DNA from: DATHZQ01 sp035458525
GTDB lineage: Bacteria; Actinomycetota; Acidimicrobiia; Spongiisociales; UBA5794
Direction of reading: 5' to 3'
NCBI GenBank assembly: GCA_035458525.1
Contig: DATHZQ010000091.1
Coordinates: forward strand, 62,001 to 126,000
DNA: 64,000 bases
Part shown: one piece after another, positions 40,282-49,157 of the stretch
How the letters are laid out: each line of letters starts with the position of its first letter
Numbering within the stretch: the first letter of the stretch is position 1
Made by a program: the position numbers and the translations under genes
Notes under the pieces: model-generated
Told to the model about the DNA's origin: nothing
Database searches by the model: none
The model's input: the letters and a program-made list of their open reading frames with translations, nothing else

Positions 40282-41577
40282 ATGGCCGATCTCTCCGTCA
40301 ATATCTGCGGCATCGAGTCCCCAAATCCTTTCTGGCTCGCCTCGGCGCCACCGACCAACACTGGGGACCAGATTGCCCGCGCTTTCGAGGCGGGTTGGGG
40401 CGGCGCCGTCTGGAAGACGCTCGGAGAGCCGATCGAGAACACGTGGTCGCGCTACAGCTCGGTCGATCTCAACGGGCAGCGCATGATGGGCTTCAACAAC
40501 ATCGAGCTCATCACGGACCGACCGCTCGACGTGAACCTCGAGGAGATCACCGCAGTCAAGAACCGCTATCCGGACCATGCGCTGATCGTCAGCCTGATGG
40601 TCGAGTCCACCCAGAAGGCTTGGCACGAGATCGTCAAGCAGGCGCAGGACGCCGGCGCCGATGGACTCGAGCTGAATTTCGGATGCCCGCACGGCATGTC
40701 GGAGCGAGGCATGGGCAGCGCCATCGGCCAGGTGCCCGAGTACGCGTGCCAGATCACCACCTGGGCCAAGGAAGCGGCAACCGTCCCCGTGCTCGTGAAG
40801 CTGACCCCGAACGTAGCGGACATCCGGCCTCCGGCCCGAGCCGCGTTCGAGGGCGGCGCCGACGCGGTGAGCCTGATCAACACCATCAACAGCATCACCG
40901 GCATCGATCTCGACACGTTTGCGCCGCGGCCGTCGGTCCGGGGGGAGTCGAGTCACGGCGGCTACTGCGGCCCGGCCGTCAAGCCCATCGCACTCCACAT
41001 GGTGTCGGCGATCGCCGGCGATCGGGAACTCGATGATCCCGTGATCAGCGGCATCGGCGGCATCGGCACGTGGCGGGATGCGGCAGAGTTCATTCTGCTC
41101 GGCGCCACGACCGTGCAGGTCTGTACCGCGGTGATGCATTGGGGTTACCGAATCGTGGAAGGCATGATCGACGGGCTGAGCAACTACCTCGACCACAAGG
41201 GCATGGCGAGCGTCAACGAGTTGCGGGGTCGCAGCCTCGAGCGGGTGAAGGACTGGCAACACCTCGATCTGAATTACGTGATCAAGGCCCACATCGACCA
41301 GGACGCCTGCATCGGCTGCGGGCTATGCCACATCGCGTGCCATGATGGCGCCCATCAAGCCATCGGGGCCGAGCGCAAAGGCGAGCGGACCCGGGTGTGG
41401 ATCAAGGAGGACGCCTGTGTGGGCTGCAATCTGTGCAGCCTGGTGTGCCCGGTACCGGGCTGCATCACGATGCAGGAGCAAGACGTCGCCGAAGGCTCGC
41501 TCACCTGGTCGGACTATCAGGAAGGCAAGGGTCCCGACCTGATCCCGCGCCCCAAGCACGGCCTCACGATCGGCTGA
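40282..41577 (+). CDS. preA: Dihydropyrimidine dehydrogenase subunit PreA
   Basis: A 431-residue catalytic subunit. An FMN-binding dihydroorotate-dehydrogenase-like barrel contains ASAPPTNTG, LNFGCPHGMSERGMGSAIGQ and NTINSITGID. The C-terminus carries two [4Fe-4S] motifs, CIGCGLCHIAC and CVGCNLCSLVCP. With PreT it reduces uracil and thymine to the dihydro forms, the first step of reductive pyrimidine breakdown. The later enzymes (dihydropyrimidinase, beta-ureidopropionase) are not in the window. The position that aligns with the catalytic Cys of mammalian DPD (in GLACGQ) appears to be Ile here (GSAIGQ). Confidence 0.92.
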   Translation: MADLSVNICGIESPNPFWLASAPPTNTGDQIARAFEAGWGGAVWKTLGEPIENTWSRYSSVDLNGQRMMGFNNIELITDRPLDVNLEEITAVKNRYPDHALIVSLMVESTQKAWHEIVKQAQDAGADGLELNFGCPHGMSERGMGSAIGQVPEYACQITTWAKEAATVPVLVKLTPNVADIRPPARAAFEGGADAVSLINTINSITGIDLDTFAPRPSVRGESSHGGYCGPAVKPIALHMVSAIAGDRELDDPVISGIGGIGTWRDAAEFILLGATTVQVCTAVMHWGYRIVEGMIDGLSNYLDHKGMASVNELRGRSLERVKDWQHLDLNYVIKAHIDQDACIGCGLCHIACHDGAHQAIGAERKGERTRVWIKEDACVGCNLCSLVCPVPGCITMQEQDVAEGSLTWSDYQEGKGPDLIPRPKHGLTIG

Positions 41578-41698
41578 GCCGACCGGCGCGCACGTCGCGC
41601 CGCCGAGATTGCAGCCGCGTCGTGGAACTGCACCTCCTCGCGTCATCGGCGCGGAATCTGCCGCGCTCGACCTCCCCACGCGGCATACTGAACACGAG

Positions 41699-42133
41699 AT
41701 GACGGAACTGGAACGACGCGAGATCGAGCGAGCGAGGTCCTTGCAGGAGCTCGCCGGGCTGCGCATCGCCATCGACGACGCCCGGCGGGAAGTCGACGTG
41801 CCCCGCCTCGCCGAGCTCACCCGTCGTCGCGATCGGTTGCGGCAGCGTATTGCGGTCCTCGAAGACCCGAGCGTCGAGCGCACGATGCTCGAGCACGAGC
41901 TGGCGGGATTGCGCGAGCAGGTGTCAGCGCCGCCACCGAACCTGGGCCTGTCGCTTGCGACCACCTCATCGGTGGGTCAGGGTGGCAGCGCATCGGCCGG
42001 CTTCGCCCACGGGAAGTACAACCGTGCCGTCAACAACGACGACACGGGCGGGCATCGCAGCCGCAACGACGCGCTGGCCCGCATTGCTTGGATCGAGCAG
42101 CGCCTCGCCGAGCTGGGCCCAACCGCGGTGTAG
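41699..42133 (+). CDS. Coiled-coil hypothetical protein
   Basis: A 144-residue charged protein. Residues 1-80 look like a long helix or coiled coil (RREIERARSLQELAGLR, RLAELTRRRDRLRQRIAVLE), followed by a flexible Pro/Ser/Gly region and a short helical end (RNDALARIAWIEQRLAELG). I do not recognise it. ATG 41699 is chosen as the first codon of the helical part. It lies between preA and an LLM oxidoreductase on the same strand. Confidence 0.65.
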   Translation: MTELERREIERARSLQELAGLRIAIDDARREVDVPRLAELTRRRDRLRQRIAVLEDPSVERTMLEHELAGLREQVSAPPPNLGLSLATTSSVGQGGSASAGFAHGKYNRAVNNDDTGGHRSRNDALARIAWIEQRLAELGPTAV

Positions 42134-42174
42134 GTTGACCGTCGATTGCATCCCCCATCTCGAGGAGCCTCGCC

Positions 42175-42969
42175 ATGCGACCGATCCGCATCGCCGTTCA
42201 GTTCCACCCGCAACACGGGGACTACACCGTCCTGCGTCGCCAGCTCGTAGCCGCCGAAGAGGCGGGCGCCGACATCGCCTACAACTGGGATCACTTCTAC
42301 CCGCTCTACGGGCCCCCGGACGGAGCACACCTGGAGTGCTGGACCATGCTGGCGGCATGGGCCGAGCAGACAGAGCGCATCGAAATCGGGGCGCTCGTCA
42401 CGTGTAATTCGTATCGCAATCCCCAGCTCCTCGCCGACATGGCGCGCACCGTCGACCACATCTCGGGCGGACGGCTCATCCTGGGCATCGGTTCGGGGTG
42501 GTTCCAACGCGACTACGACGAGTACGGCTACGAGTTCGGCACGGCCGGGAGCCGGCTGGACGACCTGGCTGAAGCGCTGCCGCAGATCGAGCAACGCTGG
42601 ACGAAGCTCAATCCGCCGCCCACCCGGGACATCCCGATCCTGATCGGCGGCACCGGCGAGCGGAAGACGTTGCGTATGGTGGCGAAGCACGCATCCGGCT
42701 GGCATGCACTCTTCCCCGACCGGCCCGGCGTCCTCGAGCCAAAGGTGGCTGCGCTGGAACAGTGGTGTGCCGAGTACGAGCGGGACCCCCACGACATCGA
42801 GTGGGGTTTGGGGCTCGAGCCGGGCGACGCCGACCGGGCGCTGAATGAGGACGCCAACACGTATGTCGAGATGGGGTTCACCCAATTCACGCTCGGCACC
42901 ACGGGTCCGGCTTGGTCCCTCGACGGCTTGGAGGACTGGCTCGCCTGGCGCGACGAGCGCAACGGCTGA
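42175..42969 (+). CDS. LLM-class F420-dependent oxidoreductase, second copy
   Basis: A 264-residue luciferase-like TIM-barrel protein. Motifs are YNWDHFYPLYG, RIEIGALVTCNSYRNPQLLA, TVDHISGGRLILGIGSGWF and DIPILIGGTGERKTLRM. The F420-binding DHxSGGR-GIGSGW block matches that of the enzyme at 31241, but the protein is about 50 residues shorter. The substrate is unknown. It is preceded by GAGGAG 8 nt before the start. Confidence 0.85.
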   Translation: MRPIRIAVQFHPQHGDYTVLRRQLVAAEEAGADIAYNWDHFYPLYGPPDGAHLECWTMLAAWAEQTERIEIGALVTCNSYRNPQLLADMARTVDHISGGRLILGIGSGWFQRDYDEYGYEFGTAGSRLDDLAEALPQIEQRWTKLNPPPTRDIPILIGGTGERKTLRMVAKHASGWHALFPDRPGVLEPKVAALEQWCAEYERDPHDIEWGLGLEPGDADRALNEDANTYVEMGFTQFTLGTTGPAWSLDGLEDWLAWRDERNG

Positions 42970-43050
42970 CCGGCACGACCACGGGCACCCGTGTCGGAAG
43001 GCCCCGACGCATAGGATCAGCGGGGAGCGGACCCGAGGAGCAACACCATT

Positions 43051-43505
43051 GTGCTGGCCATCGACGGATTCCGCGAGGTCTCTGTGCTGGCGGAAGGCCC
43101 TGAATCTCGACTCGTTCGCGCCGCCAACGACGGCGGGGAGACGGTGCTCATCAAGACGACCACGCGGCCGCGCGCCAAGTCAGAGCTCATTGCTTCCCTC
43201 GAGCGGGAGTTCGAGCTCGAGAAGAGTCTCGATCACGCCGCGCTCGTAGCGCCGCTTCGGCAAACGCTCGACCGGCCGGGGAGCGCCCAAACCCGTGGGT
43301 GGCCAACGTCGCCCCCGCCGGTCAGGCAACGATCGCCAACCGTGGCGAGCCCGTTGCCGTTTCCGCCCGCACGCTCGACGACGCGGAGGCGGATGCGTGG
43401 TGGCCCGCACTCGTCGAGGTGTAGCCGGCCTTCGCACAGCACTACGCCGCGACCGGGGCACGTTCGGTTTTCCTGCTCGAGCCCGATGCCGGCAACCACG
43501 GCTGA
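43051..43505 (+). pseudogene. Composite ruin: kinase-like N-terminus joined to a deazaflavin-reductase C-terminus
   Basis: From GTG 43051 (GAGGAG upstream) the sequence reads like the start of a Ser/Thr-kinase-type domain: FREVSVLAEGPESRLVRAA, then VLIKTTTRPRAKSEL and LEREFELEKSLDHAALVAP. This breaks off near 43270. From 43290, in another frame, follows the typical end of a DUF385 deazaflavin (F420)-dependent nitroreductase: NPWVANVAPAGQATIAN, then ARTLDDAEADAWW, then VFLLEPD, stopping at 43505. An in-frame TAG at 43422-43424 replaces the usual Tyr codon before PAFAQHY. Two different genes appear to have been fused by deletion and have decayed. Confidence 0.6.
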
Positions 43506-43541
43506 GAACCCTCCCCCCAAACGCAGCACTCGACGCGTACC

Positions 43542-43557
43542 GTTGAGATACCTCAAC
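43542..43557. promoter_or_regulatory. Short inverted repeat before the 99-aa protein gene
   Basis: GTTGAG-ATAC-CTCAAC lies 14 bp before ATG 43572, between a TACCGT (-10-like) element and the AGGAGG ribosome site. It may be an operator or a small leader hairpin. Confidence 0.3.
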
Positions 43558-43571
43558 CCAAGGAGGACGTG

Positions 43572-43871
43572 ATGGGATTGCGCTTCATGCGCAAGGCACA
43601 TGTTGCTCGCGGAAAAGGCGACGAGGCGATGGCATTCGCCGCGGAGATATCCGCACACTGGAAGGAGACCTACGGCACGGAATTGACGTGGGGCTTCGAG
43701 GTGGGCGGCGAATGGGGAACCCTCTACTGGTTCTCCGACCACGACAGCATGGCCAACCTCGAAGCGGAGATGATGGCCTCGATGGCCAACGAGGAGACGG
43801 GGAAGAGGCTCGCCGAGGGAGCCGATCTGTTTGAAGGAAGGACCGAGGACCGACTCATCATGACGATGTAG
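43572..43871 (+). CDS. Small hypothetical protein (99 aa), perhaps a dimeric alpha/beta-barrel
   Basis: I do not recognise a specific family. The protein has strand-helix phrases (LRFMRKAHVARGKGDEAMAFA, GTLYWFSDHDSMANLEAEMM) of the kind seen in small ABM/ferredoxin-like dimeric barrels. AGGAGG ends 5 nt before ATG 43572, which favours it over the GTG one codon upstream. It is followed by a clear terminator, so it is probably a one-gene transcript. Confidence 0.7.
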   Translation: MGLRFMRKAHVARGKGDEAMAFAAEISAHWKETYGTELTWGFEVGGEWGTLYWFSDHDSMANLEAEMMASMANEETGKRLAEGADLFEGRTEDRLIMTM

Positions 43872-43889
43872 TCGCCATCGGCTTTCATG

Positions 43890-43913
43890 GGAGGGCGCCT
43901 CCGGGCGCCCTCC
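43890..43913 (+). terminator. Terminator hairpin after the 99-aa protein gene
   Basis: Perfect 10-bp arms GGAGGGCGCC and GGCGCCCTCC enclose a TCCG loop, 18 bp after the stop codon. Confidence 0.7.
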
Positions 43914-43937
43914 TGTCGCGAGCGAAGGATGATGCCC

Positions 43938-44336
43938 ATGACCGGTCAACCGCAGCCGACCGAAATGCGCCTGGTGATAACGACAAACGACTTCGACCGG
44001 CTCGTCGGCTTCTACCGGGCCGGGCTCGGGTTGGTCGTGCGGGAGTCGTTCGAGACGCACGGCCGCGGCATCGTGCTCGAAGCGGGCGTCGCCACCCTCG
44101 AGATCCTCGACGAGGAGCACGCCGCCCATGTCGACGCCGTCGAAGTCGGTGCTCCGGTGGCGGGACCATTGCGCGTCGCCTTCGAGGTGGCCGACACCGT
44201 CACAGCGTCCGCTTCCGCGGCAGCCGCCGGCGCCATGCCACTTGCACCGCCGGCGTTGACGCCATGGAGCTCGATCAACAGCAGGATGGAAACACCCGAC
44301 GGACTGCAGATGACGCTGTTCAGCAACGCGGGGTGA
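43938..44336 (+). CDS. VOC-superfamily protein
   Basis: A 132-residue single-domain VOC protein: LVITTNDFDRLVGFYRAGLGL, then GRGIVLEAGVATLEIL, then VAFEVADT and a C-terminal METPDGLQMTLF. Clear metal ligands are lacking at the first position (no His in LVITTND), which fits resistance-type or binding-only members better than dioxygenases. ATG 43938 is preferred because AAGGA is 8 nt upstream; the ATGs at 43929 and 43932 are too close to it. Confidence 0.75.
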   Translation: MTGQPQPTEMRLVITTNDFDRLVGFYRAGLGLVVRESFETHGRGIVLEAGVATLEILDEEHAAHVDAVEVGAPVAGPLRVAFEVADTVTASASAAAAGAMPLAPPALTPWSSINSRMETPDGLQMTLFSNAG

Positions 44337-44347
44337 CGGGAGACGAC

Positions 44348-45235
44348 TCAGTCGTCGTCATCGTCGCAGTCAGCTGAGACCGTGGTGCTGTACGTGCCGT
44401 GGCCCGAGTCCGGCTCGCCGCCGTGGACCCAACGGACGGTCACCGACAGCGTATGGCTCCCCGAGTCGACAACCTCGTCGGCCTTCTCCGTCTTGCCTCG
44501 CTTGACGGTCTCGCCGGAATCGAAGACGCCGCGGCTGTCACCGTCGATGACCATGGTCCAGCCCTTGTTCCAATCCTCTTTCGGGTTCGTCACCTTCCAA
44601 GTGACCTCCGCGTCGTCGCACGACACGTCGGCCGACACGATGGCGTAGAAGGCCAGGTCCGACGGAGGCTCGGTCGTCGTCGGCGGCGGCTCGGTCGTGG
44701 GAGGCGGGGGCAGCGTCGTCGTCGGCGGGGGCAGCGTCGTCGTCGGCGGCGGGACCGTGGTAGTCGGTGGTGGCGACACCGTGACGGCAGGGGGCGGGAC
44801 GGTGGTGGTTGGCGGAGGCGTCGTGGTCGTGGGAGGCGGAGGCGCGGTCGTCGTAGGCGGCGTGGTCGTGATTACGACGGTGGTCGTCGGCACGTCCTCG
44901 GCGGCGCCTCCTTCAGCCCTATCTTCCGCGTCGTCGACGAATGCCACGATCGGATCGAGCGGGGCAACCACACCGACGTCGAAGATGGGGGCTTCGTTGC
45001 GGGGCGGCTCGACGTCGCGAATGGCCCCTGCGTTGGATACGGGCAGGTCTGCGGACACACCGGCAGCCACGAAATCGAAAGCGGCAGGACCGCCGACCGG
45101 TCCAGGTTCAGGGTCGGGTGCCGTCTCGTTGGCGGCGGCAAACACCGCCGTGAGGACAAGCACCGCGACGAGCGCGATGCGGGAACGTCGGTTGACGACG
45201 TCCGCGTGGGTGTCCCGTCCGCTGATCTGCCTCAC
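44348..45235 (-). CDS. Secreted or anchored protein with Pro/Thr-repeat stalk
   Basis: A 295-residue protein. A basic N-terminus (NRRSRIAL) is followed by a hydrophobic segment (VAVLVLTAVFAAA), an acidic/Pro region, then a stalk of about 75 residues built from PPPTTT and PPTTTV units. The C-terminal domain of about 95 residues (ADVSCDDAEVTWKVTNPKED, DSGSHTLSVTVRWVHGG) has an immunoglobulin-like beta pattern and ends in five Asp. I do not recognise the domain. It resembles a surface stalk with a terminal binding domain. GTG 45235 is the likely start, with a G-rich ribosome site upstream. Confidence 0.7.
   Translation of the reverse strand: MRQISGRDTHADVVNRRSRIALVAVLVLTAVFAAANETAPDPEPGPVGGPAAFDFVAAGVSADLPVSNAGAIRDVEPPRNEAPIFDVGVVAPLDPIVAFVDDAEDRAEGGAAEDVPTTTVVITTTPPTTTAPPPPTTTTPPPTTTVPPPAVTVSPPPTTTVPPPTTTLPPPTTTLPPPPTTEPPPTTTEPPSDLAFYAIVSADVSCDDAEVTWKVTNPKEDWNKGWTMVIDGDSRGVFDSGETVKRGKTEKADEVVDSGSHTLSVTVRWVHGGEPDSGHGTYSTTVSADCDDDDD
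44672..44898 (-). repeat. Low-complexity PPPTTT-coding tract
   Basis: About 75 codons of Pro and Thr (with Val/Leu variants) form imperfect 18-bp units such as GGCGGGGGCAGCGTCGTC on the plus strand. Slippage in this tract could vary stalk length between strains. Confidence 0.7.
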
Positions 45236-45333
45236 CCCTCTCCCCTTCGGTGACCGCAACAGCACTGCACTATACGGCGTCGGGGCGAGCAACGGCCATC
45301 GGAGGCATGACCTATCGCGTCGAGGTCACCCCC

Positions 45334-45999
45334 TCAACCAGCGTCACCCCGTGAGAGAAGCCCCCGCTCGTACGCATTCGCAACGGCAGCGGCACGATCG
45401 TTGACGCCCAGTTTCTCGTAGATGTGCAACAGATGCGTCTTCACGGTTGCCTCGCTGATGAAGAGCTCGCGGGCAACGGACTTGTTGGTGCCGCCGCGGG
45501 CTACCAGCACGAGGACCTCCAACTCGCGCTCGCTCAGCACCCCGCGGCGAGGATGCCGGACCTGACCGAGCAGTTGACGCGCCACGAGCGGAGACAAGAC
45601 CGATTCGCCGGCGGCAGCAGCCTGGACTGCCCTTCGCAACTCGTCACGCGGGGTGTCCTTGAGGAGGTAGCCGATGGCGCCTGCTTCGATTGCCAGCAAC
45701 ACGTCGTGTTCGGTGTCATAGGTGGTCAGGATCAGTACCTGAGCTGCGAGACCGCTGGCAACGATCTCACGAGTCGCGCCCACACCGTCCATCTCGGGCA
45801 TACGCAAGTCCATGAGCACCACGTCTGGCAGGGATGCCTGTGCTCGCTCGATCGCAACACGCCCGTTCTCGGCTTCAGCGACCACATCGAAGCCGGGGTC
45901 GCCCGCAAAGATCCCGCGAATCCCGTCCCGAACAATCGGATGATCGTCGACGATCAGCAGACGAATCGGCCGAGGCTCCCCGCCGCCACCGTCACGCAT
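45334..45999 (-). CDS. NarL/FixJ-type response regulator
   Basis: A 221-residue response regulator. The receiver domain has LLIVDDHPIVRDG and the phospho-acceptor D64 in VVLMDLRMPEMDG; a switch Thr and the conserved Lys are in LILTTYD and YLLKDTP. The LuxR-type HTH at the C-terminus reads LSERELEVLVLVARGGTNKSVA and ISEATVKTHLLHIYEKLGV. Its start overlaps the sensor-kinase stop by 8 bp. It probably controls the ABC exporter genes upstream in the same unit. Confidence 0.93.
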   Translation of the reverse strand: MRDGGGGEPRPIRLLIVDDHPIVRDGIRGIFAGDPGFDVVAEAENGRVAIERAQASLPDVVLMDLRMPEMDGVGATREIVASGLAAQVLILTTYDTEHDVLLAIEAGAIGYLLKDTPRDELRRAVQAAAAGESVLSPLVARQLLGQVRHPRRGVLSERELEVLVLVARGGTNKSVARELFISEATVKTHLLHIYEKLGVNDRAAAVANAYERGLLSRGDAG

Positions 46000-47248
46000 G
46001 CGCTGCAGCAACGAGTTCGGTCGGGATGTTGATCGAAAGCGCAGTTCCTTCGAGCGGAGCGGACTCGATCTCGAGCGAGCCACCCGCTCGTTCGATCCGC
46101 TGCGCCATGCCGGCGAGGCCATAGCTCTGGGCCGCCGGCAAGCCGGAAGGGTCGAAGCCCGCACCGTCGTCGCGGACGTCGAGGCTCACCGAACCGGACA
46201 AGAACGTCAGCGTGACCCCGGCCCGTGACGCTGCGGCGTGCTTGGCGGTGTTGGCGAGGGCCTCCTGCGCCGCCCTCAGCAGAGCCACTTCGACGTGAGG
46301 CGCCAGTGGGCGTGTTTCGCCGACGATCCGCATGCTCGCTGCCACCCCGGAAACCGACGACCACCTATCCGTGACCTCGGAGAGCGCATCCGGCAAGCGA
46401 CTGCGATCGAGGGGGCCGGGTCGGATCGCCTGCACCGATCGCCTCGCTTCAGCGAGACTCGAACGAGCCAGGCCGGCCGCGTTGGCGAGATGCCTCCGCA
46501 TCTCGGCTTCGTCGTTCCACGACTGCTGCGCCGCCTCCAGCTGCGTGATGACGCCGGTGAGCCCTTGGGCGATGGTGTCGTGGATCTCACGAGCCATGCG
46601 CTGGCGCTCGTCGAGCACGCCGGCTTCTCTCGCTTGCGCCACGAGCTGGTCGTGGAGTCCGGCATTCTCCTCCATCGCGAGCTCCAGCTGCTCGAGGGCG
46701 GCTCGCCGCTCCTCCGCGATCCCCGCTATCCGCTCCCCGCCGTAGAGCCCAAAGCCGACCGCGAACGTCTGCACCAGGACGACACCGGCGTAGATCGACC
46801 AGCTCGCCAGGGTGCTCTCGGTGACGACGATGTTCGAGTGCACCACGAGCGCCGTTGCACCAAGACCGAGAAACGCCAGCGGCCAAGGCCGCAGCAACGC
46901 GGCATGGAAGAAGCCGGTGATGCCGTAAGCGAGAAACACGGCCTGCTGCATCACGAGAGCCGCAGCGATGACCACGAATCCGCCGAAGTAGAGACGGACC
47001 ATCGCCTGCGGCACCCGGGTGGGAGCAGCGAGCCTGGTGAACGTCACCCAGGTCCACACCGCGGCGACTCCAACCAGAGCCGGGACGAGCACCCGATTGG
47101 TCTCTGCATCGGAGCTGACCACCCCGAGCACCGCAGACCCTGCGAGCGTGACGTAGGGGACCCAGGCGAAGAAGGAGTCGACCCTTCGTTCCCACGACGT
47201 CGGCGCCGAAAGCGTCATGGTCTCGGTGGTCACTTGCGCCACGTGCAT
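45992..47248 (-). CDS. Membrane sensor histidine kinase (HisKA_3 / NarL-type partner)
   Basis: A 418-residue kinase. About six membrane segments (to about residue 170) are followed by a coiled coil and the HisKA_3 dimerisation motif ERQRMAREIHDTIAQGL with H223. The ATPase domain shows AAQEALANTAKHAAA (N box) and DVRDDGAGFDP. There is no large extracytoplasmic loop, so it probably senses within or near the membrane, as in DesK- or LiaS-type kinases. ATG 47248 is chosen because AGGAG lies 6 nt upstream. It is followed by its response regulator and preceded by an ABC-2 exporter. Confidence 0.92.
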   Translation of the reverse strand: MHVAQVTTETMTLSAPTSWERRVDSFFAWVPYVTLAGSAVLGVVSSDAETNRVLVPALVGVAAVWTWVTFTRLAAPTRVPQAMVRLYFGGFVVIAAALVMQQAVFLAYGITGFFHAALLRPWPLAFLGLGATALVVHSNIVVTESTLASWSIYAGVVLVQTFAVGFGLYGGERIAGIAEERRAALEQLELAMEENAGLHDQLVAQAREAGVLDERQRMAREIHDTIAQGLTGVITQLEAAQQSWNDEAEMRRHLANAAGLARSSLAEARRSVQAIRPGPLDRSRLPDALSEVTDRWSSVSGVAASMRIVGETRPLAPHVEVALLRAAQEALANTAKHAAASRAGVTLTFLSGSVSLDVRDDGAGFDPSGLPAAQSYGLAGMAQRIERAGGSLEIESAPLEGTALSINIPTELVAAAHA

Positions 47249-47381
47249 CAAGGCTCCTGAGGTGGTACCGGCACCCGCAGCCGGCACCACCCGATCGTAC
47301 AAGTCCGGTTCCGTGAGCTCCTACGGCCGGTTGGCGGAATGTACGAGCCAACTGGGGATTGGTCCGAAGCCACGAGCAGGC

Positions 47382-48125
47382 TCACTCCCAGCGGAACCCG
47401 CGTACGGCGACCAACCCCACGACCAGGGCATACGCCAGCATGACCGTGAGGTTCAGCAGGCTTGGAGTGGCGCCGAACCACGAGTCTTCCAGCGCCTGAA
47501 CCGCAGAGCCGAGCGGGGTGAGGTCACTCACCGCCAGCAGCCCGTCGGGCATCACCGAGCGGGGAATCCACACGCCGGCGAAGAACAGCATCGGGAAGTA
47601 GATCGCCATCCCGATCGCCTGCCCCGACACCTGGGTGCTCGCCCGCGCTCCGACGAGCAGCCCGATTGCGAAGATCGAGGCCGCGGCGAGCAGGAACGAC
47701 AGGAGGAACCACAATGGGCTCTCCGGCACCGGCACATCGAACGCGGTCACGACCACACCGATGGCGAGCGCCGCAGCTGCGACGGCGACGGCCACGTGGA
47801 CGATGAGCTGCGCCGAAAGCAACCGGACCGGGTGCACCGGTGTCGTACGCAGCCGTCGCAGAATCCCAAACTGCCGATACGCACCGAAGATGGGCGGCAT
47901 CGTGACGAGGCCGAGGGTGGCCAGGCCAAGTACGAGGGCGATCGGCGCATAGACGTCGATGTAGCGCTTGCCGTCGAGATCGGCCGACGGCTCATCGAAT
48001 CCCGGGTAGAGGTATCCAAGCGCGAATAGCAGCACCGCTGGGAAGACGAGGCCAAAGAAGAGGGCGATCGGGTCCCGAACGAAGAGCTTGCTCTCGGTCT
48101 TGGTGAGTTGCAGGGTGGCAGCCAT
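47382..48125 (-). CDS. ABC-2 type exporter permease
   Basis: A 247-residue permease with six predicted membrane segments, ending in the family-typical W-E tail. It shows FGLVFPAVLLFALGYLYPG early and AIYFPMLFFAGVWIPRSVMP in the second half, the pattern of DrrB/ABC-2 permeases. It forms a homodimer with the upstream ATPase; start and stop share one base (TGATG). Substrates of such pairs include antibiotics, lipids and polysaccharides; none can be assigned. Confidence 0.9.
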   Translation of the reverse strand: MAATLQLTKTESKLFVRDPIALFFGLVFPAVLLFALGYLYPGFDEPSADLDGKRYIDVYAPIALVLGLATLGLVTMPPIFGAYRQFGILRRLRTTPVHPVRLLSAQLIVHVAVAVAAAALAIGVVVTAFDVPVPESPLWFLLSFLLAAASIFAIGLLVGARASTQVSGQAIGMAIYFPMLFFAGVWIPRSVMPDGLLAVSDLTPLGSAVQALEDSWFGATPSLLNLTVMLAYALVVGLVAVRGFRWE

Positions 48126-49057
48126 CAGCGATCCTCCCGACCGCTCGTCGAGAACCCCGACCCACTGCCGGTGAGGGCCAGGTAGGCATCCTCGAGGGTG
48201 TGTTGTTCGATGCGGAGGTCTTCGGCAATCACCCGCCGTTGCGCCAGCAACGCCGTCACGGCATGGACGACGTTTCCCGTTCCGGCAACCTCGAGCTGCT
48301 GCCCGTGGTGGGCCACCGACGCCACCTCCGGCAGTGCCGTGAGCAGTCCGTCGTCGATGGCCACCGAGGGCCGGAACCGGAGCACTTGGCGTGAGCCGAT
48401 GCGATCGACGAGACCTGCCGGGGTGTCGATCGCCACGACCCGGCCACCGTCGACGACCATGATCCGGTCGCAGAGGCGTTCGGCTTCCTCCATGAAATGC
48501 GTGACCAGGACGACGGTCACGCCACCCGCTCTGATCTCCTCGATCGTTTCCCACGTCGACCGGCGGGCCGCTGGATCGAGGCCAGTCGTCAGCTCATCGA
48601 GCACGGCGACCTCCGGTGACCCGACCAATGCCAGCGCCACCGACAGCCGCTGCTTCTGGCCCCCGGACAGGTCGCTGTATCTCGTGTCAGCCTTCCCCGC
48701 CAGGCCGAGCCGCTCGATCAGCTGCGGCCAGTCCGCCGGATTGCGATAGAACGACGCATACAGCTCCAAAGCCTCGCTGACCTTGATACGGTCTTGGAGC
48801 CGGCTCTCCTGGAGCTGCGCTCCGAGCCGCTCGGTGATCTCGTAGCGATCCTCGATCGGGTGGAGACCAAGGACCCGAATCGATCCGCCGTCCGGCACCC
48901 GCAGGCCTTCAACAGACTCCACCGTGGTCGTCTTGCCTGCACCGTTCGGACCTACGATCCCGAAGATCTCGCCCTCGTCCACGGTGAAGGAAATGCCATC
49001 GACCACGTTCACGCCGTCGTAGGTCTTCACCAGATTCTCGACCTCGATGACCGGCAT
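48125..49057 (-). CDS. ABC exporter ATP-binding protein (DrrA type)
   Basis: A 310-residue ATPase: Walker A GPNGAGKTTT, signature LSGGQKQRLSVALAL, Walker B VAVLDELTTGLDP, then the H-loop VLVTHFMEEAERLCD. The C-terminal extension of about 80 residues (VDRIGSRQVLRFRPSVAIDD) is typical of DrrA-like exporters. Walker B ends in Glu-Leu (DELTTG) rather than the usual Glu-Pro. ATG 49057 has AAGGAG 6 nt upstream. It is the first gene of the unit exporter-kinase-regulator; the palindrome at 49158 lies about 100 bp upstream. Confidence 0.92.
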   Translation of the reverse strand: MPVIEVENLVKTYDGVNVVDGISFTVDEGEIFGIVGPNGAGKTTTVESVEGLRVPDGGSIRVLGLHPIEDRYEITERLGAQLQESRLQDRIKVSEALELYASFYRNPADWPQLIERLGLAGKADTRYSDLSGGQKQRLSVALALVGSPEVAVLDELTTGLDPAARRSTWETIEEIRAGGVTVVLVTHFMEEAERLCDRIMVVDGGRVVAIDTPAGLVDRIGSRQVLRFRPSVAIDDGLLTALPEVASVAHHGQQLEVAGTGNVVHAVTALLAQRRVIAEDLRIEQHTLEDAYLALTGSGSGFSTSGREDR

Positions 49058-49157
49058 CGCTGCTCCTTCCAACGCCGTTCTCCACAGCGTCTCGGAAAGG
49101 CGCGCGGCCCGGTATCCCCTACGCGGCTCCTCGTTGCGCTCCGGTGGATGACACGGC

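Noticed and set aside
44672..44898. CRISPR-like regular repeats
   Set aside because: The periodicity comes from PPPTTT codons in one open frame; there are no unique spacers between conserved repeats.
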